DNA from: Marihabitans asiaticum
GTDB taxonomy: Bacteria > Actinomycetota > Actinomycetes > Actinomycetales > Dermatophilaceae
Length of the DNA: 64,000 nucleotides
Assembly: GCF_007828725.1 (NCBI RefSeq)
Contig: NZ_VIUW01000003.1
Location: 372,001 to 436,000 of the forward strand
Direction: 5' to 3'
A model generated the notes under the pieces. The model worked only from the letters and a program-made list of their open reading frames with translations. It searched no databases and had not been told where the DNA came from. The position numbers and the translations under genes were made by a program. Every line of letters begins with the position of its first letter. The first letter of the stretch is position 1. Below, piece after piece: positions 56,352-64,000 of the stretch.

Positions 56352-56665
56352 GGCTCTCTCGGCGCGCGAAGCGGGCCGAGCGCCCCCTCGATTGGTGATG
56401 CGAGGGCCACGCGCGCTATCCTTGGCGATCGACCGGTCGCGTACGTTCGTGCGCGGCGCAAGAGAGGCCTCACCGCTTCCACCCAAGTCGAGCACGATCA
56501 GGTATCGCTCGTCCGGGTCTTCAGGTCGCGACGTCCTCGTCGCCCGGCCAGTCCGGCCGGACCGCGGGGGTGTCTGCGTTCGGATCGGTGGGCTTCTCGG
56601 GCAGGTGACGGGGAGCCCTTCGTCGTCTCCTCGGTCCGTGATCCGAACAGCAGAAGGAGCATCAC
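56352..56665 (+). promoter_or_regulatory. infC promoter and long leader
   Basis: This 314-base gap holds no gene I can support. A promoter is likely at 56392-56422 (TTGGTG, 19 bases, TATCCT), which would give a leader of about 237 bases before the infC ribosome binding site AAGGAG at 56654. In the leader GTTCGGATC (56578-56586) pairs with GATCCGAAC (56640-56648), a 9-bp stem ending five bases before the AAGGAG. Other short GC repeats (GGCCAGTCCGGCC) occur around 56548. A regulatory leader controlling infC-rpmI-rplT is likely. Confidence 0.55.
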
Positions 56666-57343
56666 ATCAGCGAGCCTCGCATCAACGACCGCATCCGTGT
56701 TCCCGAGGTGCGGCTGGTCGGCCCCAACGGGGAGCAGGTCGGGATCGTCCGGGTCGAGGACGCGCTCCGGCTGGCGGCCGAGGCAGACCTCGACCTCGTC
56801 GAGGTGGCCCCGATGGCCAAGCCTCCCGTCGCCAAGCTCATGGACTTCGGCAAGTACAAGTACGAAGCCGCCATGAAGGCGCGTGAAGCGCGCAAGAACC
56901 AGGTCAACACCGTCATCAAGGAGATCAAGCTCCGCCCGAAGATCGACTCGCACGACTACGGCACCAAGAAGGGCCACGTCGAGCGCTTCCTCTCCGGCGG
57001 GGACAAGGTCAAGGTGACGATCATGTTCCGCGGCCGTGAGCAGTCCCGGCCCGAGCTGGGCTTCCGGCTGCTGCAGCGCCTCGCCGAGGACGTCGTCGAG
57101 CTCGGGACCGTCGAGTCCCAGCCGAAGCAGGACGGTCGCAACATGGTGATGGTGCTGGCACCGACCCGCAAGAAGTCCGAGGCCAAGGCCGAGCAGCGAC
57201 GCCGCCAGGACGAGGCCAAGGCCGCCAAGAACACCAAGGCCGGCGCGCCCGACGAGGCCGGCGCGTCCGACGAGGACGCCGCGGACGTCGCGGAGGCCAC
57301 GGACGGGCAGCCCGCCGAGAACGGCGCTCCGGCCCAGGGCTGA
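56666..57343 (+). CDS. infC: Translation initiation factor IF-3 (ATC start)
   Basis: Ejects wrong starts and keeps the 30S and 50S subunits apart. It has 225 residues. The N-terminal domain reads [18 protein letters not shown] and the linker and C-domain contain [34 protein letters not shown] and [15 protein letters not shown]. An acidic, Ala/Asp/Glu-rich tail (~50 residues) is usual in actinobacteria. Homology begins straight after an ATC at 56666, which sits seven bases after AAGGAG. No ATG, GTG or TTG lies between the in-frame TGA at 56639 and this ATC, so the rare start is inferred directly from sequence. The track start at 56708 would cut off the conserved N-terminus. Confidence 0.9.
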   Translation: MSEPRINDRIRVPEVRLVGPNGEQVGIVRVEDALRLAAEADLDLVEVAPMAKPPVAKLMDFGKYKYEAAMKAREARKNQVNTVIKEIKLRPKIDSHDYGTKKGHVERFLSGGDKVKVTIMFRGREQSRPELGFRLLQRLAEDVVELGTVESQPKQDGRNMVMVLAPTRKKSEAKAEQRRRQDEAKAAKNTKAGAPDEAGASDEDAADVAEATDGQPAENGAPAQG

Positions 57344-57418
57344 CCTGGAGCTCGGTCGGCCAGCACGACTCACCGCACAGACTCACCACCGCAACCAAGC
57401 GAGAAGGAGATCGGCGTC

Positions 57419-57613
57419 ATGCCGAAGAACAAGACGCACAGCGGCGCCAAGAAGCGCTTCCGGGTCACCGGCTCGGGCAAGGTCATGCGCCAGCGCGCGA
57501 ACCACGTCCACAAGTTCCACGAGAAGAGCCCGCAGCACGCTCGGCGTCTGGCAAGCGACGTCGTCGTCTCCAAGGCCGACGAGAAGAAGATCAAGAAGCT
57601 GCTCGGTCGCTGA
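57419..57613 (+). CDS. rpmI: 50S ribosomal protein L35
   Basis: A 64-residue basic protein, MPKNKTHSGAKKRFRVTGSG, ending KKIKKLLGR, the usual length and signature. GAGAAGGAGATC precedes the ATG. It belongs to the infC-rpmI-rplT operon. Confidence 0.97.
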   Translation: MPKNKTHSGAKKRFRVTGSGKVMRQRANHVHKFHEKSPQHARRLASDVVVSKADEKKIKKLLGR

Positions 57614-57649
57614 GCGACCGGACGCCCCCGACATCGAAGGAGTAATCAC

Positions 57650-58039
57650 GTGGCACGCGTGAAGCGGGCGGTCAACGCCCACAAGAAGCGCCGGGTCGTC
57701 CTGGAGCGCGCCAGCGGCTACCGCGGCCAGCGCTCGCGGCTCTACCGCAAGGCCAACGAGCAGGTCATCCACAGCCTCGGCTACAGCTACCGCGACCGCC
57801 GGCAGAAGAAGGGCGACTTCCGCCGCCTCTGGATCCAGCGGATCAACGCCGGGGCCCGGGCCAACGGCATGACCTACAACCGGTTCATCCAGGGCCTGCG
57901 CGCCGCCGAGATCGAGGTCGACCGCCGCATGCTCGCCGAGCTCGCGGTCAACGACGAGGCGGCCTTCGCCGCGCTGGTCGAGATCGCCAAGGCCAATGTC
58001 CCCGAGACCGGCGCCTCCACCGGTGCCGCCCGGGACTGA
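57650..58039 (+). CDS. rplT: 50S ribosomal protein L20
   Basis: A 129-residue 23S-rRNA-binding protein, [40 protein letters not shown] and [22 protein letters not shown] start with GAAGGAG upstream. Its tail (GASTGAARD) is a short lineage extension. In other bacteria L20 represses its own operon; whether it acts on this leader is unknown. Confidence 0.97.
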   Translation: MARVKRAVNAHKKRRVVLERASGYRGQRSRLYRKANEQVIHSLGYSYRDRRQKKGDFRRLWIQRINAGARANGMTYNRFIQGLRAAEIEVDRRMLAELAVNDEAAFAALVEIAKANVPETGASTGAARD

Positions 58040-58067
58040 GCCGGAGCGCACCGCGCGATCAGCCCCC

Positions 58068-58850
58068 GTGCTGACCAACCCGACCTCGGATCGGGTCCGG
58101 TCGGTGCGGGGGCTCTCGCGTCGTGGCGCGCGACGCAAGAGCGGCGCGATCCTCGTGGAGGGTCCTCAGGGGGTCCGTGAGGTCGTCCGGCACGCGCCCC
58201 AGGACCTGGTCGACCTGTACGTCACCGAGGCGGCCACCGAGCGCCACCGGGACATCGTCGACGGCGCCCGCTCCGCCGGCCGCTTCGTCCACGAGGTTAC
58301 CGACGAGGTGCTCCGCGCGATGTGCGACGCGGAGCACCCGCAGGGGATGGCCGCGGTCGTCTCCTGGCGCCCCGCCGCGATCGACGACGTCCTCGACGCC
58401 TCCCCGGGCACGCTGATCTTCCTCACCAACGTGCGCGACCCGGGCAACCTCGGGACCGTGATCCGGGGAGCCGACGCCGCCGGCGCCGACGCCGTGCTCG
58501 TCTCGTCGGACTCGGTCGACGTGACCAGCCCGAAGGTGGTCCGCTCGACCGCCGGCTCGCTCTTCCACCTGCCCGTGGTCACCGGCCTCGACGTCGAGGA
58601 CACGCTGGACCGGCTCCGGGCGGCCGGGGTGAGGACCTACGCCGCCGACGGCACGGGGGAGCGGACCGTCGACGAGGTCGACCGCCGCTCCCCGCATGCC
58701 TGGATCATGGGCAACGAGGCTTGGGGCCTGCCGACGGAACGTCGCCGGCGCTGCGACGAGACGGTCAGGGTCCCGATCTACGGCCACGCCGAGTCGCTCA
58801 ACCTCGCGATGGCGGCGACATTGTGCCTGTACGCCTCCACGCGGGGTTGA
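58068..58850 (+). CDS. TrmH family RNA 2'-O-methyltransferase
   Basis: A 260-residue SPOUT methyltransferase that acts on rRNA or tRNA. The N-terminal substrate-binding domain (residues ~1-95, with ILVEGPQGVREVV) is followed by the knotted catalytic domain: FLTNVRDPGNLGTVIRGADA, AWIMGNEAWGLP and VRVPIYGHAESLNLAMAATLCLY, the three SPOUT motifs. The start is uncertain: GTG 58068 is chosen; GTG 58023, inside rplT, would add 15 residues. It follows rplT in the operon, a common actinobacterial order. Confidence 0.9.
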   Translation: MLTNPTSDRVRSVRGLSRRGARRKSGAILVEGPQGVREVVRHAPQDLVDLYVTEAATERHRDIVDGARSAGRFVHEVTDEVLRAMCDAEHPQGMAAVVSWRPAAIDDVLDASPGTLIFLTNVRDPGNLGTVIRGADAAGADAVLVSSDSVDVTSPKVVRSTAGSLFHLPVVTGLDVEDTLDRLRAAGVRTYAADGTGERTVDEVDRRSPHAWIMGNEAWGLPTERRRRCDETVRVPIYGHAESLNLAMAATLCLYASTRG

Positions 58851-58870
58851 GCACCCGCATCGCCCCAGAC

Positions 58871-59375
58871 CTACTCCTTGATCACGTCCTGCTCGTCCTT
58901 GGCGTCCTCGGGCTCCCCGCCAGGGTTGCTCGCGCCCTTCGCCTCGTCGTAGGCGGCCTTGATCCGCTGGCCGATCTGCTCGTCGATGTTGCTCCAGTAC
59001 GTAAAGACGTTGGAGAGCACCGGCTCGACGACATCGTCCAGCGTGCCGGCGACCGTGGCGACGAGCCTCTCGCGCGCGGCGTCGTCGAAGACCTCGCGCA
59101 CCAGGGCGCCGGGCTGGGAGAAGTCGTCGTCCTCGGGGTGCAGCTCGTAGACCGAGCGCACCATCTCGCCGTCGGCCTCCCAGCCGGTGGGGACAGGGCC
59201 CTCCTCGTCGGCGTGCGGGCGGCCGAAGCTGTTGGGCAGGTAGGTCGGCGCGGACCCCGAGTGCTCGTAGGTCATCGCCCCGTCGAAGGCGTAGGTGTTG
59301 GTGCGCTCCACCGCCGGCCGGTTCACCGGGAGCTGCTCGGCGTTGGGGCCGACCCGTGCCCGGTGGGCGTGTCGT
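58871..59375 (-). pseudogene. katA: Catalase 3' remnant (5' two thirds missing)
   Basis: The open part, 58871-59326, gives 151 residues: NRPAVERTNTYAFDGAM, YLPNSFGRPHADE, then DDDFSQPGALVREVFDDAARERLVATVAGTLDD, the C-terminal third of a clade 3 catalase. The frame continues upstream past the GTG as HRARVGPNAEQLP, again catalase, and homology fades near 59375. The haem-binding and catalytic N-terminal two thirds (about 330 residues) are absent. It lies downstream of a fur gene, where katA is normally found, so a deletion inside a fur-katA operon is likely. It cannot encode an active catalase. Confidence 0.8.
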
Positions 59376-59426
59376 GGATGCTGCGGTGCGTGGTCAGGGG
59401 CTCCGGTCGTGGCGCGGCGCCTGGTC

Positions 59427-59870
59427 CTACGGAGCGGAGCAGTCGGGGCAGTAGCCCCAGTAGATGACCTCCGCCTCGTCGATCGAGTAGCCCTTGTCGT
59501 CCGCGGCGGTCAGGCACGGCGCCGCGCCGGGGGCGCACTCGACATCACTCATCGTGCCGCACGAACGGCACACGAGGTGGTGATGGTTGTCCCCCAGCTC
59601 GAGCTCGAACCGCGCCGGGTGACCGGCGGGCTCGAAGCGGCGGACCAGCCCGACCCGGGCCAGCGCGCGCAGCACGTCGTACACGGCCTGGGTGCTCACC
59701 GACCCAAGGCTCGCCCGCGCGCCCTGGGTGAGGGTGTCGACGTCGGCGTGCGGGTGGTCGGCGAGCTCGCGCATGACGGCCAGGCGTGGGGCGGTGACGC
59801 GCAGGGAGTGCCGTCGCAGCAGCTCAGCCGCGTCGTCGCTCGCCAGGGGAGTCGCCAGGGGGGAAGACAT
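59427..59870 (-). CDS. Fur family transcriptional regulator (FurA-like)
   Basis: A 147-residue metal-dependent regulator. The winged helix reads LRVTAPRLAVMRELADHPHAD and STQAVYDVLRALARVGLVRRFE. Metal ligands are in ELGDNHHHLVCRSCGTMSD and the C-terminal YCPDC site. The position, divergent spacing and the catalase remnant downstream suggest FurA/CatR, the regulator of catalase, rather than the iron Fur. If so its main target has been lost here. The start is ATG; an inverted repeat lies just upstream. Confidence 0.9.
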   Translation of the reverse strand: MSSPLATPLASDDAAELLRRHSLRVTAPRLAVMRELADHPHADVDTLTQGARASLGSVSTQAVYDVLRALARVGLVRRFEPAGHPARFELELGDNHHHLVCRSCGTMSDVECAPGAAPCLTAADDKGYSIDEAEVIYWGYCPDCSAP

Positions 59871-59892
59871 GATCCGCCTAGAATCTCACCAA

Positions 59893-59910
59893 TCTTGGAA
59901 CGGATCAAGA
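59893..59910. promoter_or_regulatory. Inverted repeat upstream of fur, possible operator
   Basis: TCTTG and CAAGA flank eight bases, 22 bases before the fur ATG, in a locally AT-rich stretch. It overlaps the 3' end of the acyl-CoA synthetase gene. Autoregulation through it is a guess. Confidence 0.3.
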
Positions 59911-61524
59911 CTGATGGCTCAGGATCTCCTCGGCCGCCGCCCGCATCTCGACCTTGCGCACCTTCCCGGTGACCGTCATGGGGAACTCGTCGACGACGTG
60001 CACGTACCGCGGGATCTTGTAGTGGGCCAGCGAGCCGCTGGCGAACTCCCGCAACGACTGCGCCGTCATCGGCTCGGCGCCATCGCGCAGCTGCACCCAG
60101 GCCATGAGCTCCTCGCCGTACTTCTCGTCCGGCACCCCGATGACCTGGGCGTCGAGCACGTCGGGGTGGGTGTAGAGGAACTCCTCGATCTCGCGCGGGT
60201 AGATGTTCTCTCCGCCACGGATCACCAGGTCCTTGATCCGGCCGGTGATCCGCAGGTAGCCCTGCTCGTCCATGACCGCGAGGTCACCGGTGTGCATCCA
60301 GCCGTCGCGCAGCACCTCCGCGGTCTTCTCCGGCTCGTCCCAGTACCCGAGCATCACCGAGTACCCCTTCGTGCACAGCTCGCCGGGCTCGCCCCGGGGC
60401 ACGGTCTCGCCGGTCACCGGGTCTACCACCGCGACCTCGAGGTGCGGCCCTACCCGGCCGACCGTCCCCACCTTCGCCTCGAAGGGGTCGTCGGCCGTGG
60501 TCTGGGTCGAGACCGGGGAGGTCTCGGTCATCCCGTAGCAGATCGTCATGTCGGTGATGCCGGCATCGATGACCTTGCGCATCATCTCGGCGGGGCAGGG
60601 GGACCCGGCCATGATCCCCGTCCGGACACTCGAGACGTCGCGCTCGGCGAAGTCCGGCAGCGCCCACTCCGCGATGAACATCGTCGGGACCCCGTACAGG
60701 CTCGTGCACCGCTCCGCCTCGACCGCGTCGAGGGAGGCGGCGGGGTCGAAGCCGGCGGCCGGGATGACCATGCACGACCCGTGCGTGATCGCCGCGAGGT
60801 TGCCCATGACCATGCCGAAGCAGTGGTAGAAGGGCACCGGGATGCAGATCCGGTCCTCCTCGGTGTAGCCGCAGTACTCCCCGACGAAGAAGCCGTTGCC
60901 GAGGATGTTGCGGTGGCTCAGGGTCGCCCCCTTCGGGAAGCCGGTCGTGCCCGAGGTGTACTGGATGTTGATCGCCTCGCCCGGGTCCAGGCTCCCCTGG
61001 CGCTCCCGCAGCTCGCCGGCGTCGACCTCGTCACCGCGCTCCAGCAGCTGCTCCCAGCCCGACGAGCCGATGACCACGGTGCGGGCAAGCGACGGGACCT
61101 CGCTGGCGATCTCCTCGAGCATCGCCGGGTAGTCGCTCGTCCTGAACCGCTCGGCGACCACCATCACCGAGATGCCGGCCTGGTCGATGACGTACTGCAC
61201 CTCGTGGGTGCGGTAGGCCGGGTTGACGGTGACGAGGATCGCGCCGATCTTCGCCGTCGCGAGCTGCACGTGCACCCACTCGGCGCAGTTCGGCGCCCAG
61301 ATGCCGACGCGGTCCCCGGCCGCCACACCCACGGCGAGCAGGCCCCGGGCGAGCCGGTCGACGTCGTCGCGCAGCTCGCCGTAGGTCCACCTCCGCCCGC
61401 TCTGGCACTCCACTAGCGCCTCTCGCTCGCTCCATCGCTGCGCGGTCTCGTCGAACCGGTCACCGATCGTCACGGTCGGCACGGGGATGTCGGTGCGGCC
61501 GGTGGCATGGCTCGGCGTGGTCAT
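59905..61524 (-). CDS. AMP-dependent acyl-CoA synthetase
   Basis: A 539-residue ANL-family ligase that activates a fatty or carboxylic acid as acyl-AMP and then acyl-CoA. The AMP motif is [18 protein letters not shown] (residues ~196-213); [17 protein letters not shown] is A5, [22 protein letters not shown] is A7-A8, and [15 protein letters not shown] is in the C-terminal lid, with the lysine in TVTGKVRK. Best fit is the medium/long-chain FadD3/FadD35-like group. AAGGAG lies eight bases before the ATG; the longer frame upstream has no support. It ends 34 bases before the fur start, on the same strand. Confidence 0.93.
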   Translation of the reverse strand: MTTPSHATGRTDIPVPTVTIGDRFDETAQRWSEREALVECQSGRRWTYGELRDDVDRLARGLLAVGVAAGDRVGIWAPNCAEWVHVQLATAKIGAILVTVNPAYRTHEVQYVIDQAGISVMVVAERFRTSDYPAMLEEIASEVPSLARTVVIGSSGWEQLLERGDEVDAGELRERQGSLDPGEAINIQYTSGTTGFPKGATLSHRNILGNGFFVGEYCGYTEEDRICIPVPFYHCFGMVMGNLAAITHGSCMVIPAAGFDPAASLDAVEAERCTSLYGVPTMFIAEWALPDFAERDVSSVRTGIMAGSPCPAEMMRKVIDAGITDMTICYGMTETSPVSTQTTADDPFEAKVGTVGRVGPHLEVAVVDPVTGETVPRGEPGELCTKGYSVMLGYWDEPEKTAEVLRDGWMHTGDLAVMDEQGYLRITGRIKDLVIRGGENIYPREIEEFLYTHPDVLDAQVIGVPDEKYGEELMAWVQLRDGAEPMTAQSLREFASGSLAHYKIPRYVHVVDEFPMTVTGKVRKVEMRAAAEEILSHQS

Positions 61525-61645
61525 CGTGAGACTCCTTCGTCCGACGTGGCTGACCCGCTCATCCTCGCCGGGTCGGGCAGCGCGCGCACCCCCGCGAGCG
61601 ATCCCGACGACCAAAACCCCGATCCGGTCGGCGAGCGGGCGCCCG

Positions 61646-61651
61646 TAGACT
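61646..61651 (+). promoter_or_regulatory. Predicted -10 element of pheS (leaderless)
   Basis: TAGACT lies eight bases before the GTG at 61660, with no ribosome binding site. Confidence 0.5.
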
Positions 61652-61659
61652 CTCCACCC

Positions 61660-62754
61660 GTGTCCGGACCCAACACCAGCTACGACCCCGTCGAGGTGGC
61701 CGCGCTCGCCCCGGAGGCGGTCGAGTCGGCCGTCGACGCGGCCCTGTCCGCGATCGCCCAGGCCGACTCGCTCGAGGACCTCAAGGCGATCCGCCCGGCC
61801 CACCAGGGGGACAAGAGCCCCCTGGCCCTGGCCAACCGCGAGATCGGTGCGCTCCCGCCGAGCGCGAAGGCCGACGCCGGCAAGCGGGTCGGTCAGGCCC
61901 GCGGCCGGGTGGGCCAGGCCTTCGCCGCACGCCAGGCCGAGCTCGAAGCCGAGCGCGACGAGCGGGTGCTCCGGGAGGAGACCCTCGACCTCACCCAGAC
62001 CTCCGGGCGGCGCCCGCTCGGACGGCGGCACCCGATCGAGCTCATGAGCCAGCGCATCGCCGACCTCTTCGTCGGGATGGGCTGGGAGATCGCCGAGGGC
62101 CCCGAGGTGGAGGCCGAGTGGTTCAACTTCGACGCGCTGAACTTCGACGCCGACCACCCGGCGCGCCAGATGCAGGACACCTTCTACGTCGACCCGCGCG
62201 AGCGCGGGCTGATCCTGCGCACGCACACCTCTCCGGTGCAGGCCCGCGCGATGCTCGAGCGGGGCGTCCCGCTCTACGTGGCGGCGATCGGGCGGGTCTT
62301 CCGCACCGACGAGCTCGACGCGACGCACATGCCGGCCTTCCACCAGGTCGAGGGGCTCGCCGTCGACGAGGGCATCACGATGGCGCACCTCAAGGGCACC
62401 CTGGACCGGCTGGCCACCGAGCTCTTCGGCGAGGGCATCACCACCCGGCTGCGCCCGTCCTTCTTCCCCTTCACCGAGCCGAGCGCCGAGATGGACCTGC
62501 GGTGCTTCGTCTGCCGTGGCGAGGACGCCGCCTGCCGTACCTGCGGCGGCACGGGCTGGATCGAGTGGGGCGGCTGCGGGATGGTCAACCGCAACGTGCT
62601 CACCGCGGTCGGCGTGGACCCGGACCGCTACACCGGCTTCGCCTTCGGGATGGGCATCGACCGGGCGCTGATGTTCCGCACCGGGGTGTCGGACATGCGC
62701 GACATGATCGAGGGCGACGTCCGCTTCGACGCCCAGTTCGGGATGGAGATCTGA
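61660..62754 (+). CDS. pheS: Phenylalanine--tRNA ligase alpha subunit
   Basis: A 364-residue class II synthetase subunit, catalytic in the alpha2beta2 enzyme. The N-terminal coiled-coil (residues ~10-100) binds tRNA. Class II motif 2 is [20 protein letters not shown] with VEG next, and motif 3 is [15 protein letters not shown] Cys-rich block, [20 protein letters not shown], is near residue 290. I chose GTG 61660 (VSGPNTS) because TAGACT sits eight bases upstream; the longer frame from 61507 is not supported. The stop overlaps the pheT ATG. Confidence 0.95.
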   Translation: MSGPNTSYDPVEVAALAPEAVESAVDAALSAIAQADSLEDLKAIRPAHQGDKSPLALANREIGALPPSAKADAGKRVGQARGRVGQAFAARQAELEAERDERVLREETLDLTQTSGRRPLGRRHPIELMSQRIADLFVGMGWEIAEGPEVEAEWFNFDALNFDADHPARQMQDTFYVDPRERGLILRTHTSPVQARAMLERGVPLYVAAIGRVFRTDELDATHMPAFHQVEGLAVDEGITMAHLKGTLDRLATELFGEGITTRLRPSFFPFTEPSAEMDLRCFVCRGEDAACRTCGGTGWIEWGGCGMVNRNVLTAVGVDPDRYTGFAFGMGIDRALMFRTGVSDMRDMIEGDVRFDAQFGMEI

Positions 62755-64000
62755 TGCGGGTACCCGTGGACTGGCTCGGCGAGCACGTCACCCTGGCGCC
62801 GGACGTCACCGGCGAAGGGGTGGCCGCCGCACTCGTGCGGGTGGGCCTGGAGGAGGAGGGGTTGCACTCCGGCGACATCACCGGCCCGCTCGTCGTCGGC
62901 CGGGTGCTCAGCTGCCAGCCCGAGGAGCAGAAGAACGGCAAGGTCATCAACTGGTGCACCGTCGATGTCGGTGACTCCAACGGGACCGGTGAGCCGCAGG
63001 GCATCGTCTGCGGTGCGCACAACTTCGGCGTCGGCGACCTCGTCGTCGTCATCCTGCCCGGCGGGGTGCTGCCCGGCGGCTTCGAGATCTCCGCTCGCAA
63101 GACCTACGGCCACGTCTCGGCGGGGATGATCTGCTCGACCCTCGAGCTCGGGATCGGTCAGGACCACGACGGCATCCTCGTCCTCACCGACCGCCCGGAC
63201 GCCGCGGAGCTCACCCCGGGCCAGGACGCGATCGCGCTGCTCGGCCTGGACCGCGAGACCGTCGAGATCAACGTCACCCCGGACCGGGGGTACTGCTTCT
63301 CGATCCGGGGAGTGGCCCGGGAGTACGGGCACGCCACGGGTGCCCCCTTCGTCGACCCCGTCCCCGCCCTCACCGAGCGGGCGCCGGCGCCCACGGCCGA
63401 CGGCTACCCGGTCGAGCTGCGCGACGACCGCCCGATCCGCGGCCAGGCCGGCTGCGGCCGCTACGTGGCCCGCGTCGTGCGGGGGGTCGACGTGTCCGCG
63501 CCCACCCCGCCGTGGATGGCGACCCGGCTCACCGAGGCTGGCATGCGGCCGATCTCCCTACCGGTCGACATCGCCAACTACGTCATGCTCGACCTCGGTC
63601 AGCCGTTGCACACCTTCGACCTGGCGACGCTGGAGGGTCCGGTCCTCGTGCGTCGGGCGCGAGCCGGGGAGCGCCTGCGCACCCTCGACGGGACTGAGCG
63701 GACCCTCGACGCCGAGGACCTGCTCATCACCGACGGGGGCGAGCGGGTCCTCGCCCTGGCCGGCGTCATGGGCGGGCAGGACAGCGAGGTCGGCGAGAGC
63801 ACGACCGACATCCTCATCGAGGCGGCCCACTTCGACCCGGTCACCGTGGCCCGCACCGCTCGCCGGCACAAGCTGCCCTCAGAGGCCTCGCGCCGCTTCG
63901 AGCGTGGCGTCGACCCGCTGCTCGCGCCCGCCGCGGCGCAGCGCGCCGTCGAGCTGCTCGTCGAGCACGGCGGCGGGGTGGCCGACCCCGGCGTCACCGA
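62754..64000 (+). CDS. pheT: Phenylalanine--tRNA ligase beta subunit, 5' part (runs off the window)
   Basis: About 415 codons are present; the family is usually about 820. The ATG shares its A with the pheS stop (TGATG at 62752-62756). It begins [20 protein letters not shown]. The tRNA-binding OB domain (residues ~42-155) reads [20 protein letters not shown], followed by the PHESR-like and B3/B4 core that contains editing activity ([34 protein letters not shown]). It has no in-frame stop inside the window. Confidence 0.95.
   Translation, partial: MRVPVDWLGEHVTLAPDVTGEGVAAALVRVGLEEEGLHSGDITGPLVVGRVLSCQPEEQKNGKVINWCTVDVGDSNGTGEPQGIVCGAHNFGVGDLVVVILPGGVLPGGFEISARKTYGHVSAGMICSTLELGIGQDHDGILVLTDRPDAAELTPGQDAIALLGLDRETVEINVTPDRGYCFSIRGVAREYGHATGAPFVDPVPALTERAPAPTADGYPVELRDDRPIRGQAGCGRYVARVVRGVDVSAPTPPWMATRLTEAGMRPISLPVDIANYVMLDLGQPLHTFDLATLEGPVLVRRARAGERLRTLDGTERTLDAEDLLITDGGERVLALAGVMGGQDSEVGESTTDILIEAAHFDPVTVARTARRHKLPSEASRRFERGVDPLLAPAAAQRAVELLVEHGGGVADPGVT

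Noticed and set aside
56352-56665. Possible short gene in the infC leader
   Set aside because: No frame with a start, ribosome binding site and plausible composition; leader structure is a better explanation.
59323-59538. Open frame of 71 codons between catalase remnant and fur
   Set aside because: It runs across the fur 3' end in another frame and gives low-complexity sequence; the catalase frame is the meaningful one here.

Overview
The window is about 64 kb of very GC-rich (roughly 70% G+C) actinobacterial chromosome. Gene content, leaderless genes starting with GTG or ATG, PriA-type histidine synthesis, GlnA2-GlnE, FasR-controlled fatty acid genes and actinobacterial families (DUF3145, DUF3052, AhpE) point to the order Micrococcales; a member of the Intrasporangiaceae/Dermatophilaceae is my best guess, but that is inference. 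It is a core-genome segment: I see no prophage, insertion sequence, integrase, CRISPR array or defence island. The gene order in blocks resembles the dgt-dnaG, ahpE-aceE-fabD-accD6 and panB-glnA2-glnE-rnhA neighbourhoods known from Mycobacterium tuberculosis.

Layout. 1-11 kb: the 3' part of glyS, an alpha/beta hydrolase, a minus-strand operon (CDF cation exporter, sulfurtransferase, DUF2177), a lipoprotein, a dihydrouridine synthase, pyruvate carboxylase and a dNTPase (dgt). 11-15 kb: a region scarred by duplication, with two paralogous small lipoproteins and a dnaG-head/dgt-tail chimera, followed by dnaG and tRNA-Asn. 15-19 kb: a glutamate-type binding lipoprotein, a FAD oxidoreductase, a CAT-anticodon tRNA, a PNPOx-like protein and DUF3145. 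19-25.5 kb: the fatty acid synthesis operon fasR/fabD-fabH-acpP-fabF-accD on the minus strand. 25.5-31 kb: argG, a glycerophosphodiesterase and aceE. 31-38.5 kb: two membrane PH-domain proteins, DUF3052, AhpE, tRNA-Val, the nif3/zinc-ribbon/RNase H-phosphatase operon and an RNB nuclease. 38.5-43.6 kb: RNase P RNA, an amino acid permease, polyphosphate glucokinase, map, a small protein, a methyltransferase and panB. 43.7-50.5 kb: a secreted M6 metalloprotease, glnA2 and glnE. 50.6-56.3 kb: the overlapping his operon hisD-C-B-X-H-priA-sseB. 56.4-58.9 kb: infC-rpmI-rplT and a TrmH methyltransferase. 58.9-64 kb: a decayed catalase remnant next to a fur gene, an acyl-CoA synthetase, pheS and the start of pheT.

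The most unusual points are: (i) an octamer, CCCCTTCG/CGAAGGGG, present at least 52 times, about ten times the number expected from base composition, and kept even where it forces rare codons; (ii) a tandem-duplication scar between dgt and dnaG; (iii) a FabD with a C-terminal lipoyl/biotinyl-like domain lacking the acceptor lysine; (iv) infC starting at an ATC codon; (v) a catalase gene reduced to its 3' third beside its likely regulator; (vi) a permease with no standard start codon that follows ppgK in the same frame; and (vii) nif3 starting one nucleotide after a tRNA. Coordinates come from reading the sequence by eye, and no database search was possible.
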